Positions 33,864 through 48,100 of a stretch of DNA of 64,000 nucleotides are shown here, piece by piece. Position numbers and translations under genes: made by a program. The DNA lies in the NCBI RefSeq assembly GCF_910592395.1, contig NC_088310.1, positions 7,501 through 71,500 of the forward strand, in the 5' to 3' direction. Within the stretch, counting starts at the first letter, position 1; every line of letters starts with the position of its first letter. The stretch is from Lineus longissimus (Eukaryota > Nemertea > Pilidiophora > Heteronemertea > Lineidae). The notes under the pieces were generated by a model, which was not told the DNA's origin, ran no database searches, and saw only the letters and a program-made list of their open reading frames with translations.

Positions 33864-34966
33864 CTTGTGGTAACATGCACTAATCTTGACCAGGCCACAT
33901 TATCATCTTACCACTGGTCTTGTGGTAACATGCACTAATCTTGACCAGGCCACATTATCATCTTACCACTGGTCTTGTGGTAACATGTACTAATCTTGAC
34001 CAGGCCACATTATCATCTTACCACTGGTCTTGTGGTAACATGCACTAATCTTGACCAGGCCACATTATCATCTTACCACTGGTCTTGTGGTAACATGCAC
34101 TAATCTTGACCAGGCCACATTATCATCTTACCACTGGTCTTGTGGTAACATGCACTAATCCTGACCAGGCCACATTATCATCTTACCACTGGTCTTGTGG
34201 TAACATGTACTAATCTTGACCAGGCCACATTATCATCTTACCACTGGTCTTGTGGTAACATGCACTAATCTTGACCAGGCCACATTATCATCTTACCACT
34301 GGTCTTGTGGTAACATGCACTAATCTTGACCAGGCCACATTATCATCTTACCACTGGTCTTGTGGTAACATGCATTAATCTTGACCAGGCCACATTATCA
34401 TCTTACCACTGGTCTTGTGGTAACATGCACTAATCTTGTCCAGGCCACATTATCATCTTAACACTGGTCTTGTGGTAACATGCACTAATCTTGACCAGGC
34501 CACATTATCATCTTAACACTGGTCTTGTGGTAACATGTACTAATCTTGACCAGGCCACATTATCATCTTACCACTGGTCTTGTGGTAACATGCACTAATC
34601 TTGACCAGGCCACATTATCATCTTACCACTGGTCTTGTGGTAACATGCATTAATCTTGACCAGGCCACATTATCATCTTACCACTGGTCTTGTGGTAACA
34701 TGCATTAATCTTGACCAGGCCACATTATCATCTTACCACTGGTCTTGTGGTAACATGCATTAATCTTGACCAGGCCACATTATCATCTTACCACTGGTCT
34801 TGTGGTAACATGCACTAATCTTGACCAGGCCACATTATCATCTTAACACTGGTCTTGTGGTAACATGTACTAATCTTGACCAGGCCACATTATCATCTTA
34901 CCACTGGTGTTGTGGTAACATGCACTAATCTTGACCAGGCCACATTATCATCTTACCACTGGTCAA
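33864..34966. repeat. 55-bp minisatellite, about 20 copies
   Basis: The unit GGTCTTGTGGTAACATGCAC plus TAATCTTGACCAGGCCACAT plus TATCATCTTACCACT is repeated about 20 times. Units differ almost only at ATG(CAC/TAC/CAT) and at TTA(C/A)CACT, so the array is very homogeneous. Confidence 0.96.
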
Positions 34967-35583
34967 ATGGTTTTGCAGTGGCAAAGAAAAGTTTTGACCT
35001 TCCTTATGTGACATGGAACCTGTTGTCTTGAAAGCCTGAATGGGCTTGACCTGTGACATTTATAGAGGGTCGGTATTCTATTTCGATACTCTACCAATAC
35101 CTTTATTCCAGTGCCTTATACCTTTCATTGTGACTTTGACGAAAGGTTTTCTACCTTGAATACTCCATTTACACTATTCATATTAATGTACATGAATGAT
35201 AACAGCAACTCTCCTCATCGACCTGTTTAATTCACTATGAAACTTTAGATGATATGAGCTAAGATTCTTTGTTGCCAATAATGTCCGCAGGCCAGAAAGA
35301 TCCCCTTATTTTACGATAGAATTTTATACATCTGCAAGCAGATTAATTATCAAAGCTCGCCATGCATGCTAAACCTCCTCGGAGATAAATTTGATAACTC
35401 AGTATTTGGTTGTCATAATGAGTGTTCAATCGAGTAATGTGCGCGCTTACAGTTGAGCACAATAAAGGATTAGGATCATAATTGGGGTGGTCAGACAAGG
35501 TCACTGCAAAGGGTTTGATGAACCGATGGAAACAACTCGTCAAATTATTGTGTGAAGTTAGTTTGAAATTGATCACCATATCG
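34967..35583. other. Unique sequence between the 55-bp array and the satellite
   Basis: No gene or RNA seen. It directly borders the start of the 817-bp array. Confidence 0.35.
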
Positions 35584-35851
35584 GTGCCGGCCGTGCGAGG
35601 TCATTTCAATGAAAAAGACGCACGCCACTGCTGTACCCGTAAAACTTGCCGTTTTAGGCAGATTTGCGATGATTGAAACGATACATCTACCTCATAATTC
35701 ATGAACTCGAACGCCCGGAATCAGTATGTGCTGGAGTTTGAAAAGTTTGGGTGCGGGGTATGATAATGATGATAATGAAAATGTTTACATCTGTACATGG
35801 ATGATTAGATAGCAAGACAAGGAAAAAGAAAAAAAAAAGAAAAAAAATCGG

Positions 35852-35925
35852 CAGATTCACCGGGGGTCGAACCCGTGACCAGCCGATCCAAAGTCAAACA
35901 CCTTCAGCGCTGAACCGTCAAGGCT
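35852..35925 (-). other. tRNA-Gln-like sequence with pol III-type boxes, one per satellite unit (first example)
   Basis: On the minus strand 74 nt read like a degenerate tRNA. There is an A-box-like GGTTCAGCGCTGAAGG, an anticodon loop CTTTGGA (anticodon TTG, glutamine, if read as a tRNA), and a B box GGTTCGACCCC within a T-arm-like CGGGTTCGACCCCCG. It is followed within about 5 nt by a long T-run (plus-strand A tract at 35841-35847 and upstream), which is what a pol III terminator looks like. The acceptor stem pairs only partly, so a functional charging tRNA is unlikely. The same segment recurs in every unit at about 817-bp steps, for example 36667-36740, and is cut off at the window end near 63970-64000. 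Confidence 0.65.
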
Positions 35926-36659
35926 TTCATGTTGAAATGAAGATTTTATTTGTCTCTTATATGCGGTATGCAAACGAGCGCGCCACAATAGTGACAAGGT
36001 CGCGCAGGTGGCAAAGTGATTAGCCGAAATAGTTCCAAGTAATCGTATATTTCGATAGTTGTACAGATTTTTCTCAACATATCGTATGTATATACCTCAG
36101 TGATATAAAATATTATCTTTGCAGTTGATTTAACGTTTGAATGACCTTTTTTAAAAAGTTTTTCAAAATCGAGGTCAGCAGGGTCAGACACAATCATTTA
36201 TTGTTTTGAAAGACTCCGGCAGGGTCAAAAGAAACAGTTGTTGGCGCCGATGATGTCAGCAATATGGCGAATTTCCGCCCCACCCGTGAGATTTGCTCTC
36301 GTCACGTCATGAGCACATTGAACTGCTAGTGAACCGTGCTCAATATGTACCGGCTACCGCTCTCTCCATCATCATCAACGACGATATATGTCGGTGCCGG
36401 CCGTGCGAGGTCGTTTCAATGAAAAAGACGCACGCCACTGCCGTACCCGTACCTGAGAAAACTTGCCGTTTTAGGCAGATTTGCGATGATTGAAACAATA
36501 CATCTACCTCATAATTCATGTACTCGAACGCCCGGAATCAGTATGTGTTGGAGTTTGAAAGGTTTGGGTGCGGGGTATGATAATGATGATAATGAAAATG
36601 TTTACATCTGTACATGGATGATTAGATAGCAAGACAAGGAAGAAGAAAAAAAAAAAGAA

Positions 36660-39600
36660 AGAAAATCGGCAGATTCACCGGGGGTCGAACCCGTGACCAG
36701 CCGATCCAAAGTCAAACAACTTCAGCGCTGAACCGTCAAGGCTTTCATGTTGAAATGAAGATTTTATTTGCCTCTTATATGCGGTATGCAAACGAGCGCG
36801 CCACAATAGTGACAAGGTCGCGCAGGTGGCAAAGTGATTAGCCGAAATAGTTCCAAGTAATCGTATATTTCGATAGTTGTACAGATTTTTCTCAACATAT
36901 CGTATGTATATACCTCAGTGATATAAAATATTATCTTTGCAGTTGATTTAACGTTTGAATGACCTTTTTTAAAAAGTTTTTCAAAATCGAGGTCAGCAGG
37001 GTCAGACACAATCATTTATTGTTTTGAAAGACTCCGGCAGGGTCAAAAGAAACAGTTGTTGGCGCCGATGATGTCAGCAATATGGCGAATTTCCGCCCCA
37101 CCCGTGAGATTTGCTCTCGTCACGTCATGAGCACATTGAACTGCTAGTGAACCGTGCTCAATATGTACCGGCTACCGCTCTCTCCATCATCATCAACGAC
37201 GATATATGTTGGTGCCGGCTGTGCGAGGTCGTTTCAATGAAAAAGACGCACGCCACTGCCGTACCCGTACCTGAGAAAACTTGCCGTTTTAGGCAGATTT
37301 GCGATGATTGAAACAATACATCTACCTCATAATTCATGTACTCGAACGCCCGGAATCAGTATGTGCTGGAGTTTGAAAAGTTTGGGTGCGGGGTATGATA
37401 ATGATGATAATGAAAATGTTTACATCTGTACATGGATGATTAGATAGCAAGACGAGGAAGAAGAAAAAAAGAAAAAAAAATTCGACAGATACATCTACCT
37501 CATAATTCATGTACTCGAACGCCCGGAATCAGTATGTGCTGGAGTTTGAAAAGTTTGGGTGCGGGGTATGATAATGATGATAATGAAAATGTTTACATCT
37601 GTACATGGATGATTAGATAGCAAGACAAGGAAGAAGAAAAAAAAAAAGAAAAAAAATCGGCAGATTCACTGGGGGTCGAACCCGTGACCAGCCGATCCAA
37701 AGTCAAACAACTTCAGCGCTGAACCGTCAAGGCTTTCATGTTGAATGATTTTATTTGCCTCTTATATGCGGTATGCAAACGAGCGCGCCATAATAGTGAC
37801 AAGGTCGCGCAGGTGGCAAAGTGATTAGCCGAAATAGTTCCAAGTAATCGTATATTTCGATAGTTGTACAGATTTTTCTCAACATATCGTATGTATATAC
37901 CTCAGTGATATAAAATATTATCTTTGCAGTTGATTTAACGTTTGAATGACCTTTTTTAAAAAGTTTTTCAAAATCGAGGTCAGCAGGGTCAGACACAATC
38001 ATTTATTGTTTTGAAAGACTCCGGCAGGGTCAAAAGAAACAGTTGTTGGCGCCGATGATGTCAGCAATATGGCGAATTTCCGCCCCACCCGTGAGATTTG
38101 CTCTCGTCACGTCATGAGCACATTGAACTGCTAGTGAACCGTGCTCAATATGTACCGGCTACCGCTCTCTCCAACATCATCAACGACGATATATGTCGGT
38201 GCCGGCCGTGCGAGGTCGTTTCAATGAAAAAGACGCACGCCACTGCCGTACCCGTACCTGAGAAAACTTGCCGTTTTAAGCAGATTTGCGATGATTGAAA
38301 CAATACATCTACCTCATAATTCATGTACTCGAACGCCCGGAATCAGTATGTGCTGGAGTTTGAAAAGTTTGGGTGCGGGGTATGATAATGATGATAATGA
38401 AAATGTTTACATCTGTTCATGGATGATTAGATAGCAAGACAAGGAAGAAGAAAAAAAAAAAGAAAAAAAAAATTCGGCAGATTCACCGGGGGTCGAACCC
38501 GTGACCAGCCGATCCAAAGTCAAACACCTTCAGCGCTGAACCGTCAAGGCTTTCACGTTGAAATGAAGATTTTATTTGCCTCTTATATGCGGTATGCAAA
38601 CGAGCGCGCCACAATAGTGACAAGGTCGCGCAGGTGGCAAAGTGATTAGCCGAAATAGTTCCAAGTAATCGTATATTTCGATAGTTGTACAGATTTTTCT
38701 CAACATATCGTATGTATATACCTCAGTGATATAAAATATTATCTTTGCAGTTGATTTAACGTTTGAATGACCTTTTTTAAAAAGTTTTTCAAAATCGAGG
38801 TCAGCAGGGTCAGACACAATCATTTATTGTTTTGAAAGACTCCGGCAGGGTCAAAAGAAACAGTTGTTGGCGCCGATGATGTCCTCAATATGGCGAATTT
38901 CCGCCCAGCCCGTGAGATTTGCTCTCGTCACGTCATGAGCACATTGAACTGCTAGTGAACCGTGCTCAATATGTACCGGCTACCGCTCTCTCCATCATCA
39001 TCAACGACGATATATGTCGGTGCCGGCCGTGCGAGGTCGTTTCAATGAAAAAGACGCACGCCACTGCCGTACCCGTACCTGAGAAAACTTGCCGTTTTAG
39101 GCAGATTTGCGATGATTGAAACAATACATCTACCTCATAATTCATGTACTCGAACGCCCTGAATCAGTATGTGCTGGAGTTTGAAAAGTTTGGGTGCGGG
39201 GTATGATAATGATGATAATGAAAATGTTTACATCTGTACATGGATGATTAGATAGCAAGACAAGGAAGAAGAAAAAAAGAAAAAAAAAATTCGGCAGATT
39301 CAACGGGGGTCGAACCCGTGACCAGCCGATCCAAAGTCAAACACCTTCAGCGCTGAACCGTCAAGGCTTTCATGTTGAAATGAAGATTTTATTTGCCTCT
39401 TATATGCGGTATGCAAACGAGCGCGCCACAATAGTGATAAGGTCGCGCAGGTGGCAAAGTGATTAGCCGAAATAGTTCCAAGTAATCGTATATTTCGATA
39501 GTTGTACAGATTTTTCTCAACATATCGTATGTATATACCTCAGTGATATAAAATATTATCTTTGCAGTTGATTTAACGTTTGAATGACCTTTTTTAAAAA

Positions 39601-42600
39601 GTTTTTCAAAATCGAGGTCAGCAGGGTCAGACACAATCATTTATTGTTTTGAAAGACTCCGGCAGGGTCAAAAGAAACAGTTGTTGGCGCCGATGATGTC
39701 CTCAATATGGCGAATTTCCGCCCCACCCGTGAGATTTGCTCTCGTCACGTCATGAGCACATTGAACTGCTAGTGAACCGTGCTCAATATGTACCGGCTAC
39801 CGCTCTCTCCATCATCATCAACGACGATATATGTCGGTGCCGGCCGTGCGAGGTCGTTTCAATGAAAAAGACGCACGCCACTGCCGTACCCGTACCTGAG
39901 AAAACTTGCCGTTTTAGGCAGATTTGCGATGATTGAAACAATACATCTACCTCATAATTCTTGTACTCGAACGCCCGGAATCAGTATGTACTGGAGTTTG
40001 AAAAGTTTGGGTGCGGGGTATGATAATGATGATAATGAAAATGTTTACATCTGTACATGGATGATTAGATAGCAAGACAAGGAAGAAGAAAAAAAGAAAA
40101 AAAAATTCGGCAGATTCACCGGGGGTCGAACCCGTGACCAGCCGATCCAAAGTCAAACACCTTCAGCGCTGAACCGTCAAGGCTTTCATGTTAAAATGAA
40201 GATTTTATTTGCCTCTTATATGCGGTATGCAAACGAGCGCGCCACAATAGTGACAAGGTCGCGCAGGTGGCAAAGTGATTAGCCGAAATAGTTCCAAGTA
40301 ATCGTATATTTCGATAGTTGTACAGATTTTTCTCAACATATCGTATGTATATACCTCAGTGATATAAAATATTATCTTTGCAGTTGATTTAACGTTTGAA
40401 TGACCTTTTCTAAAAAGTTTTTCAAAATCGAGGTCAGCAGGGTCAGACACAATCATTTACTGTTTTGAAAGACTCCGGCAGGGTCAAAAGAAACAGTTGT
40501 TGGCGCCGATGATGTCAGCAATATGGCGAATTTCCGCCCCACCCGTGAGATTTGCTCTCGTCACGTCATGAGCACATTGAACTGCTAGTGAACCGTGCTC
40601 AATATGTACCGGCTACCGCTCTCTCCATCATCATCAACGACGATATATGTCGGTGCCGGCCGTGCGAGGTCGTTTCAATGAAAAAGACGCACGCCACTGC
40701 CGTACCCGTACCTGAGAAAACTTGCCGTTTTAGGCAGATTTGCGATGATTGAAACAATACATCTACCTCATAATTCATGTACTCGAACGCCCGGAATCAG
40801 TATGTGCTGGAGTTTGAAAAGTTTGGGTGCGGGGTATGATAATGATGATAATGAAAATGTTTACATCTGTACATGGATGATTAGATAGCAAGACAAGGAA
40901 GAAGAAAAAAAAAAAGAAAGAAAATCGGCAGATTCACCGGGGGTCGAACCCGTGACCAGCCGATCCAAAGTCAAACAACTTCAGCGCTGAACCGTCAAGG
41001 CTTTCATGTTGAAATGAAGATTTTATTTGCCTCTTATATGCGGTATGCAAACGAGCGCGCCACAATAGTGACAAGGTCGCGCAGGTGGCAAAGTGATTAG
41101 CCGAAATAGTTCCAAGTAATCGTATATTTCGATAGTTGTACAGATTTTTCTCAACATATCGTATGTATATACCTCAGTGATATAAAATATTATCTTTGCA
41201 GTTGATTTAACGTTTGAATGACCTTTTTTAAAAAGTTTTTCAAAATCGAGGTCAGCAGGGTCAGACACAATCATTTATTGTTTTGAAAGACTCCGGCAGG
41301 GTCAAAAGAAACAGTTGTTGGCGCCGATGATGTCAGCAATATGGCGAATTTCCGCCCCACCCGTGAGATTTGCTCTCGTCACGTCATGAGCACATTGAAC
41401 TGCTAGTGAACCGTGCTCAATATGTACCGGCTACCGCTCTCTCCATCATCATCAACGACGATATATGTTGGTGCCGGCTGTGCGAGGTCGTTTCAATGAA
41501 AAAGACGCACGCCACTGCCGTACCCGTACCTGAGAAAACTTGCCGTTTTAGGCAGATTTGCGATGATTGAAACAATACATCTACCTCATAATTCATGTAC
41601 TCGAACGCCCGGAATCAGTATGTGCTGGAGTTTGAAAAGTTTGGGTGCGGGGTATGATAATGATGATAATGAAAATGTTTACATCTGTACATGGATGATT
41701 AGATAGCAAGACGAGGAAGAAGAAAAAAAGAAAAAAAAATTCGACAGATACATCTACCTCATAATTCATGTACTCGAACGCCCGGAATCAGTATGTGCTG
41801 GAGTTTGAAAAGTTTGGGTGCGGGGTATGATAATGATGATAATGAAAATGTTTACATCTGTACATGGATGATTAGATAGCAAGACAAGGAAGAAGAAAAA
41901 AAAAAAGAAAAAAAATCGGCAGATTCACTGGGGGTCGAACCCGTGACCAGCCGATCCAAAGTCAAACAACTTCAGCGCTGAACCGTCAAGGCTTTCATGT
42001 TGAATGATTTTATTTGCCTCTTATATGCGGTATGCAAACGAGCGCGCCATAATAGTGACAAGGTCGCGCAGGTGGCAAAGTGATTAGCCGAAATAGTTCC
42101 AAGTAATCGTATATTTCGATAGTTGTACAGATTTTTCTCAACATATCGTATGTATATACCTCAGTGATATAAAATATTATCTTTGCAGTTGATTTAACGT
42201 TTGAATGACCTTTTTTAAAAAGTTTTTCAAAATCGAGGTCAGCAGGGTCAGACACAATCATTTATTGTTTTGAAAGACTCCGGCAGGGTCAAAAGAAACA
42301 GTTGTTGGCGCCGATGATGTCAGCAATATGGCGAATTTCCGCCCCACCCGTGAGATTTGCTCTCGTCACGTCATGAGCACATTGAACTGCTAGTGAACCG
42401 TGCTCAATATGTACCGGCTACCGCTCTCTCCAACATCATCAACGACGATATATGTCGGTGCCGGCCGTGCGAGGTCGTTTCAATGAAAAAGACGCACGCC
42501 ACTGCCGTACCCGTACCTGAGAAAACTTGCCGTTTTAAGCAGATTTGCGATGATTGAAACAATACATCTACCTCATAATTCATGTACTCGAACGCCCGGA

Positions 42601-45180
42601 ATCAGTATGTGCTGGAGTTTGAAAAGTTTGGGTGCGGGGTATGATAATGATGATAATGAAAATGTTTACATCTGTTCATGGATGATTAGATAGCAAGACA
42701 AGGAAGAAGAAAAAAAAAAAGAAAAAAAAAATTCGGCAGATTCACCGGGGGTCGAACCCGTGACCAGCCGATCCAAAGTCAAACACCTTCAGCGCTGAAC
42801 CGTCAAGGCTTTCACGTTGAAATGAAGATTTTATTTGCCTCTTATATGCGGTATGCAAACGAGCGCGCCACAATAGTGACAAGGTCGCGCAGGTGGCAAA
42901 GTGATTAGCCGAAATAGTTCCAAGTAATCGTATATTTCGATAGTTGTACAGATTTTTCTCAACATATCGTATGTATATACCTCAGTGATATAAAATATTA
43001 TCTTTGCAGTTGATTTAACGTTTGAATGACCTTTTTTAAAAAGTTTTTCAAAATCGAGGTCAGCAGGGTCAGACACAATCATTTATTGTTTTGAAAGACT
43101 CCGGCAGGGTCAAAAGAAACAGTTGTTGGCGCCGATGATGTCCTCAATATGGCGAATTTCCGCCCAGCCCGTGAGATTTGCTCTCGTCACGTCATGAGCA
43201 CATTGAACTGCTAGTGAACCGTGCTCAATATGTACCGGCTACCGCTCTCTCCATCATCATCAACGACGATATATGTCGGTGCCGGCCGTGCGAGGTCGTT
43301 TCAATGAAAAAGACGCACGCCACTGCCGTACCCGTACCTGAGAAAACTTGCCGTTTTAGGCAGATTTGCGATGATTGAAACAATACATCTACCTCATAAT
43401 TCATGTACTCGAACGCCCTGAATCAGTATGTGCTGGAGTTTGAAAAGTTTGGGTGCGGGGTATGATAATGATGATAATGAAAATGTTTACATCTGTACAT
43501 GGATGATTAGATAGCAAGACAAGGAAGAAGAAAAAAAGAAAAAAAAAATTCGGCAGATTCAACGGGGGTCGAACCCGTGACCAGCCGATCCAAAGTCAAA
43601 CACCTTCAGCGCTGAACCGTCAAGGCTTTCAGGTTGAAATGAAGATTTTATTTGCCTCTTATATGCGGTATGCAAACGAGCGCGCCACAATAGTGATAAG
43701 GTCGCGCAGGTGGCAAAGTGATTAGCCGAAATAGTTCCAAGTAATCGTATATTTCGATAGTTGTACAGATTTTTCTCAACATATCGTATGTATATACCTC
43801 AGTGATATAAAATATTATCTTTGCAGTTGATTTAACGTTTGAATGACCTTTTTTAAAAAGTTTTTCAAAATCGAGGTCAGCAGGGTCAGACACAATCATT
43901 TATTGTTTTGAAAGACTCCGGCAGGGTCAAAAGAAACAGTTGTTGGCGCCGATGATGTCCTCAATATGGCGAATTTCCGCCCCACCCGTGAGATTTGCTC
44001 TCGTCACGTCATGAGCACATTGAACTGCTAGTGAACCGTGCTCAATATGTACCGGCTACCGCTCTCTCCATCATCATCAACGACGATATATGTCGGTGCC
44101 GGCCGTGCGAGGTCGTTTCAATGAAAAAGACGCACGCCACTGCCGTACCCGTACCTGAGAAAACTTGCCGTTTTAGGCAGATTTGCGATGATTGAAACAA
44201 TACATCTACCTCATAATTCTTGTACTCGAACGCCCGGAATCAGTATGTACTGGAGTTTGAAAAGTTTGGGTGCGGGGTATGATAATGATGATAATGAAAA
44301 TGTTTACATCTGTACATGGATGATTAGATAGCAAGACAAGGAAGAAGAAAAAAAGAAAAAAAAATTCGGCAGATTCACCGGGGGTCGAACCCGTGACCAG
44401 CCGATCCAAAGTCAAACACCTTCAGCGCTGAACCGTCAAGGCTTTCATGTTAAAATGAAGATTTTATTTGCCTCTTATATGCGGTATGCAAACGAGCGCG
44501 CCACAATAGTGACAAGGTCGCGCAGGTGGCAAAGTGATTAGCCGAAATAGTTCCAAGTAATCGTATATTTCGATAGTTGTACAGATTTTTCTCAACATAT
44601 CGTATGTATATACCTCAGTGATATAAAATATTATCTTTGCAGTTGATTTAACGTTTGAATGACCTTTTCTAAAAAGTTTTTCAAAATCGAGGTCAGCAGG
44701 GTCAGACACAATCATTTACTGTTTTGAAAGACTCCGGCAGGGTCAAAAGAAACAGTTGTTGGCGCCGATGATGTCAGCAATATGGCGAATTTCCGCCCCA
44801 CCCGTGAGATTTGCTCTCGTCACGTCATGAGCACATTGAACTGCTAGTGAACCGTGCTCAATATGTACCGGCTACCGCTCTCTCCATCATCATCAACGAC
44901 GATATATGTCGGTGCCGGCCGTGCGAGGTCGTTTCAATGAAAAAGACGCACGCCACTGCCGTACCCGTACCTGAGAAAACTTGCCGTTTTAGGCAGATTT
45001 GCGATGATTGAAACAATACATCTACCTCATAATTCATGTACTCGAACGCCCTGAATCAGTATGTGCTGGAGTTTGAAAAGTTTGGGTGCGGGGTATGATA
45101 ATGATGATAATGAAAATGTTTACATCTGTACATGGATGATTAGATAGCAAGACAAGGAAGAAGAAAAAAAGAAAAAAAAA
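36660..45180. repeat. Higher-order block: two five-unit segments of 4259 bp
   Basis: Unit-specific variants recur in the same order exactly 4259 bp apart: the CTGTGCGAGG variant (37220 and 41479), the 987-bp unit (37487 and 41746 regions), CCAACATCATC (38172 and 42431), the CCGCCCAGCCCG variant (38902 and 43161), and the GACCTTTTCTAAAAAG variant (40404 and 44663). A few differences exist (TTTCATGTTG at about 39368 against TTTCAGGTTG at about 43627), so the two blocks are not a simple assembly duplicate. Confidence 0.85.
37316..37656. repeat. 170-bp internal duplication inside the 987-bp satellite unit
   Basis: The stretch from ATACATCTACCTCATAATTC to the purine tract occurs twice in tandem (about 37316-37486 and 37487-37656). 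The same arrangement recurs at about 41576-41916. The first of the pair ends in TTCGACAGAT without a tRNA-like segment, so the unit still has only one tRNA-like copy. Confidence 0.85.
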
Positions 45181-48100
45181 ATTCGGCAGATTCAACGGGG
45201 GTCGAACCCGTGACCAGCCGATCCAAAGTCAAACACCTTCAGCGCTGAACCGTCAAGGCTTTCAGGTTGAAATGAAGATTTTATTTGCCTCTTATATGCG
45301 GTATGCAAACGAGCGCGCCACAATAGTGATAAGGTCGCGCAGGTGGCAAAGTGATTAGCCGAAATAGTTCCAAGTAATCGTATATTTCGATAGTTGTACA
45401 GATTTTTCTCAACATATCGTATGTATATACCTCAGTGATATAAAATATTATCTTTGCAGTTGATTTAACGTTTGAATGACCTTTTTTAAAAAGTTTTTCA
45501 AAATCGAGGTCAGCAGGGTCAGACACAATCATTTATTGTTTTGAAAGACTCCGGCAGGGTCAAAAGAAACAGTTGTTGGCGCCGATGATGTCCTCAATAT
45601 GGCGAATTTCCGCCCCACCCGTGAGATTTGCTCTCGTCACGTCATGAGCACATTGAACTGCTAGTGAACCGTGCTCAATATGTACCGGCTACCGCTCTCT
45701 CCATCATCATCAACGACGATATATGTCGGTGCCGGCCGTGCGAGGTCGTTTCAATGAAAAAGACGCACGCCACTGCCGTACCCGTACCTGAGAAAACTTG
45801 CCGTTTTAGGCAGATTTGCGATGATTGAAACAATACATCTACCTCATAATTCTTGTACTCGAACGCCCGGAATCAGTATGTACTGGAGTTTGAAAAGTTT
45901 GGGTGCGGGGTATGATAATGATGATAATGAAAATGTTTACATCTGTACATGGATGATTAGATAGCAAGACAAGGAAGAAGAAAAAAAGAAAAAAAAATTC
46001 GGCAGATTCACCGGGGGTCGAACCCGTGACCAGCCGATCCAAAGTCAAACACCTTCAGCGCTGAACCGTCAAGGCTTTCATGTTAAAATGAAGATTTTAT
46101 TTGCCTCTTATATGCGGTATGCAAACGAGCGCGCCACAATAGTGACAAGGTCGCGCAGGTGGCAAAGTGATTAGCCGAAATAGTTCCAAGTAATCGTATA
46201 TTTCGATAGTTGTACAGATTTTTCTCAACATATCGTATGTATATACCTCAGTGATATAAAATATTATCTTTGCAGTTGATTTAACGTTTGAATGACCTTT
46301 TCTAAAAAGTTTTTCAAAATCGAGGTCAGCAGGGTCAGACACAATCATTTACTGTTTTGAAAGACTCCGGCAGGGTCAAAAGAAACAGTTGTTGGCGCCG
46401 ATGATGTCAGCAATATGGCGAATTTCCGCCCCACCCGTGAGATTTGCTCTCGTCACGTCATGAGCACATTGAACTGCTAGTGAACCGTGCTCAATATGTA
46501 CCGGCTACCGCTCTCTCCATCATCATCAACGACGATATATGTCGGTGCCGGCCGTGCGAGGTCGTTTCAATGAAAAAGACGCACGCCACTGCCGTACCCG
46601 TACCTGAGAAAACTTGCCGTTTTAGGCAGATTTGCGATGATTGAAACAATACATCTACCTCATAATTCATGTACTCGAACGCCCGGAATCAGTATGTGCT
46701 GGAGTTTGAAAAGTTTGGGTGCGGGGTATGATAATGATGATAATGAAAATGTTAACATCTGTGCATGGATGATTAGATAGCAAGACAAGGAAGAAGAAAA
46801 AAAGAAAAAAAAAATTCGGCAGATTCACCGGGGGTCGAACCCGTGACCAGCCGATCCAAAGTCAAACACCTTCAGCGCTGAACCGCCAAGGCTTTCATGT
46901 TGAAATGAAGATTTTATTTGCCTCTTATATGCGGTATGCAAACGAGCGCGCCACAATAGTGACAAGGTCGCGCAGGTGGCAAAGTGATTAGCCGAAATAG
47001 TTCCAAGTAATCGTATATTTCGATAGTTGTACAGATTTTTCTCAACATATCGTATGTATATACCTCAGTGATATAAAATATTATCTTTGCAGTTGATTTA
47101 ACGTTTGAATGACCTTTTTTAAAAAGTTTTTCAAAATCGAGGTCAGCAGGGTCAGACACAATCATTTATTGTTTTGAAAGACTCGGGCAGGGTCAAAAGA
47201 AACAGTTGTTGGCGCCGATGATGTCAGCAATATGGCGAATTTCCGCCCCACCCGTGAGATTTGCTCTCGTCACGTCATGAGCACATTGAACTGCTAGTGA
47301 ACCGTGCTCAATATGTACCGGCTACCGCTCTCTCCATCATCATCAACGACGATATATGTCGGTGCCGGCCGTGCGAGGTCGTTTCAATGAAAAAGACGCA
47401 CGCCACTGCCGTACCCGTACCTGAGAAAACTTGCCGTTTTAGGCAGATTTGCGATGATTGAAACAATACATCTACCTCATAATTCATGTACTCGAACGCC
47501 CGGAATCAGTATGTGCTGGAGTTTGAAAAGTTTGGGTGCGGGGTATGATAATGATGATAATGAAAATGTTAACATCTGTACATGGATGATTAGATAGCAA
47601 GACAAGGAAGAAGAAAAAAAGAAAAAAAAAATTCGGCAGATTCAACGGGGGTCGAACCCGTGACCAGCCGATCCAAAGTCAAACACCTTCAGCGCTGAAC
47701 CGTCAAGGCTTTCATGTTGAAATGAAGATTTTATTTGCCTCTTATATGCGGTATGCAAACGAGCGCGCCACAATAGTGATAAGGTCGCGCAGGTGGCAAA
47801 GTGATTAGCCGAAATAGTTCCAAGTAATCGTATATTTCGATAGTTGTACAGATTTTTCTCAACATATCGTATGTATATACCTCAGTGATATAAAATATTA
47901 TCTTTGCAGTTGATTTAACGTTTGAATGACCTTTTTTAAAAAGTTTTTCAAAATCGAGGTCAGCAGGGTCAGACACAATCATTTATTGTTTTGAAAGACT
48001 CCGGCAGGGTCAAAAGAAACAGTTGTTGGCGCCGATGATGTCCTCAATATGGCGAATTTCCGCCCCACCCGTGAGATTTGCTCTCGTCACGTCATGAGCA

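Noticed and set aside
35852-35925. Functional tRNA-Gln gene
   Set aside because: The acceptor stem pairs only in part and the T-stem has a mismatch. Reported as tRNA-like rather than as a tRNA gene.
36660-45180. Assembly artefact as the sole explanation of the 4259-bp repeat
   Set aside because: The two blocks carry small differences (for example near 39368 against 43627), so at least part of the duplication appears real. Long reads would settle it.
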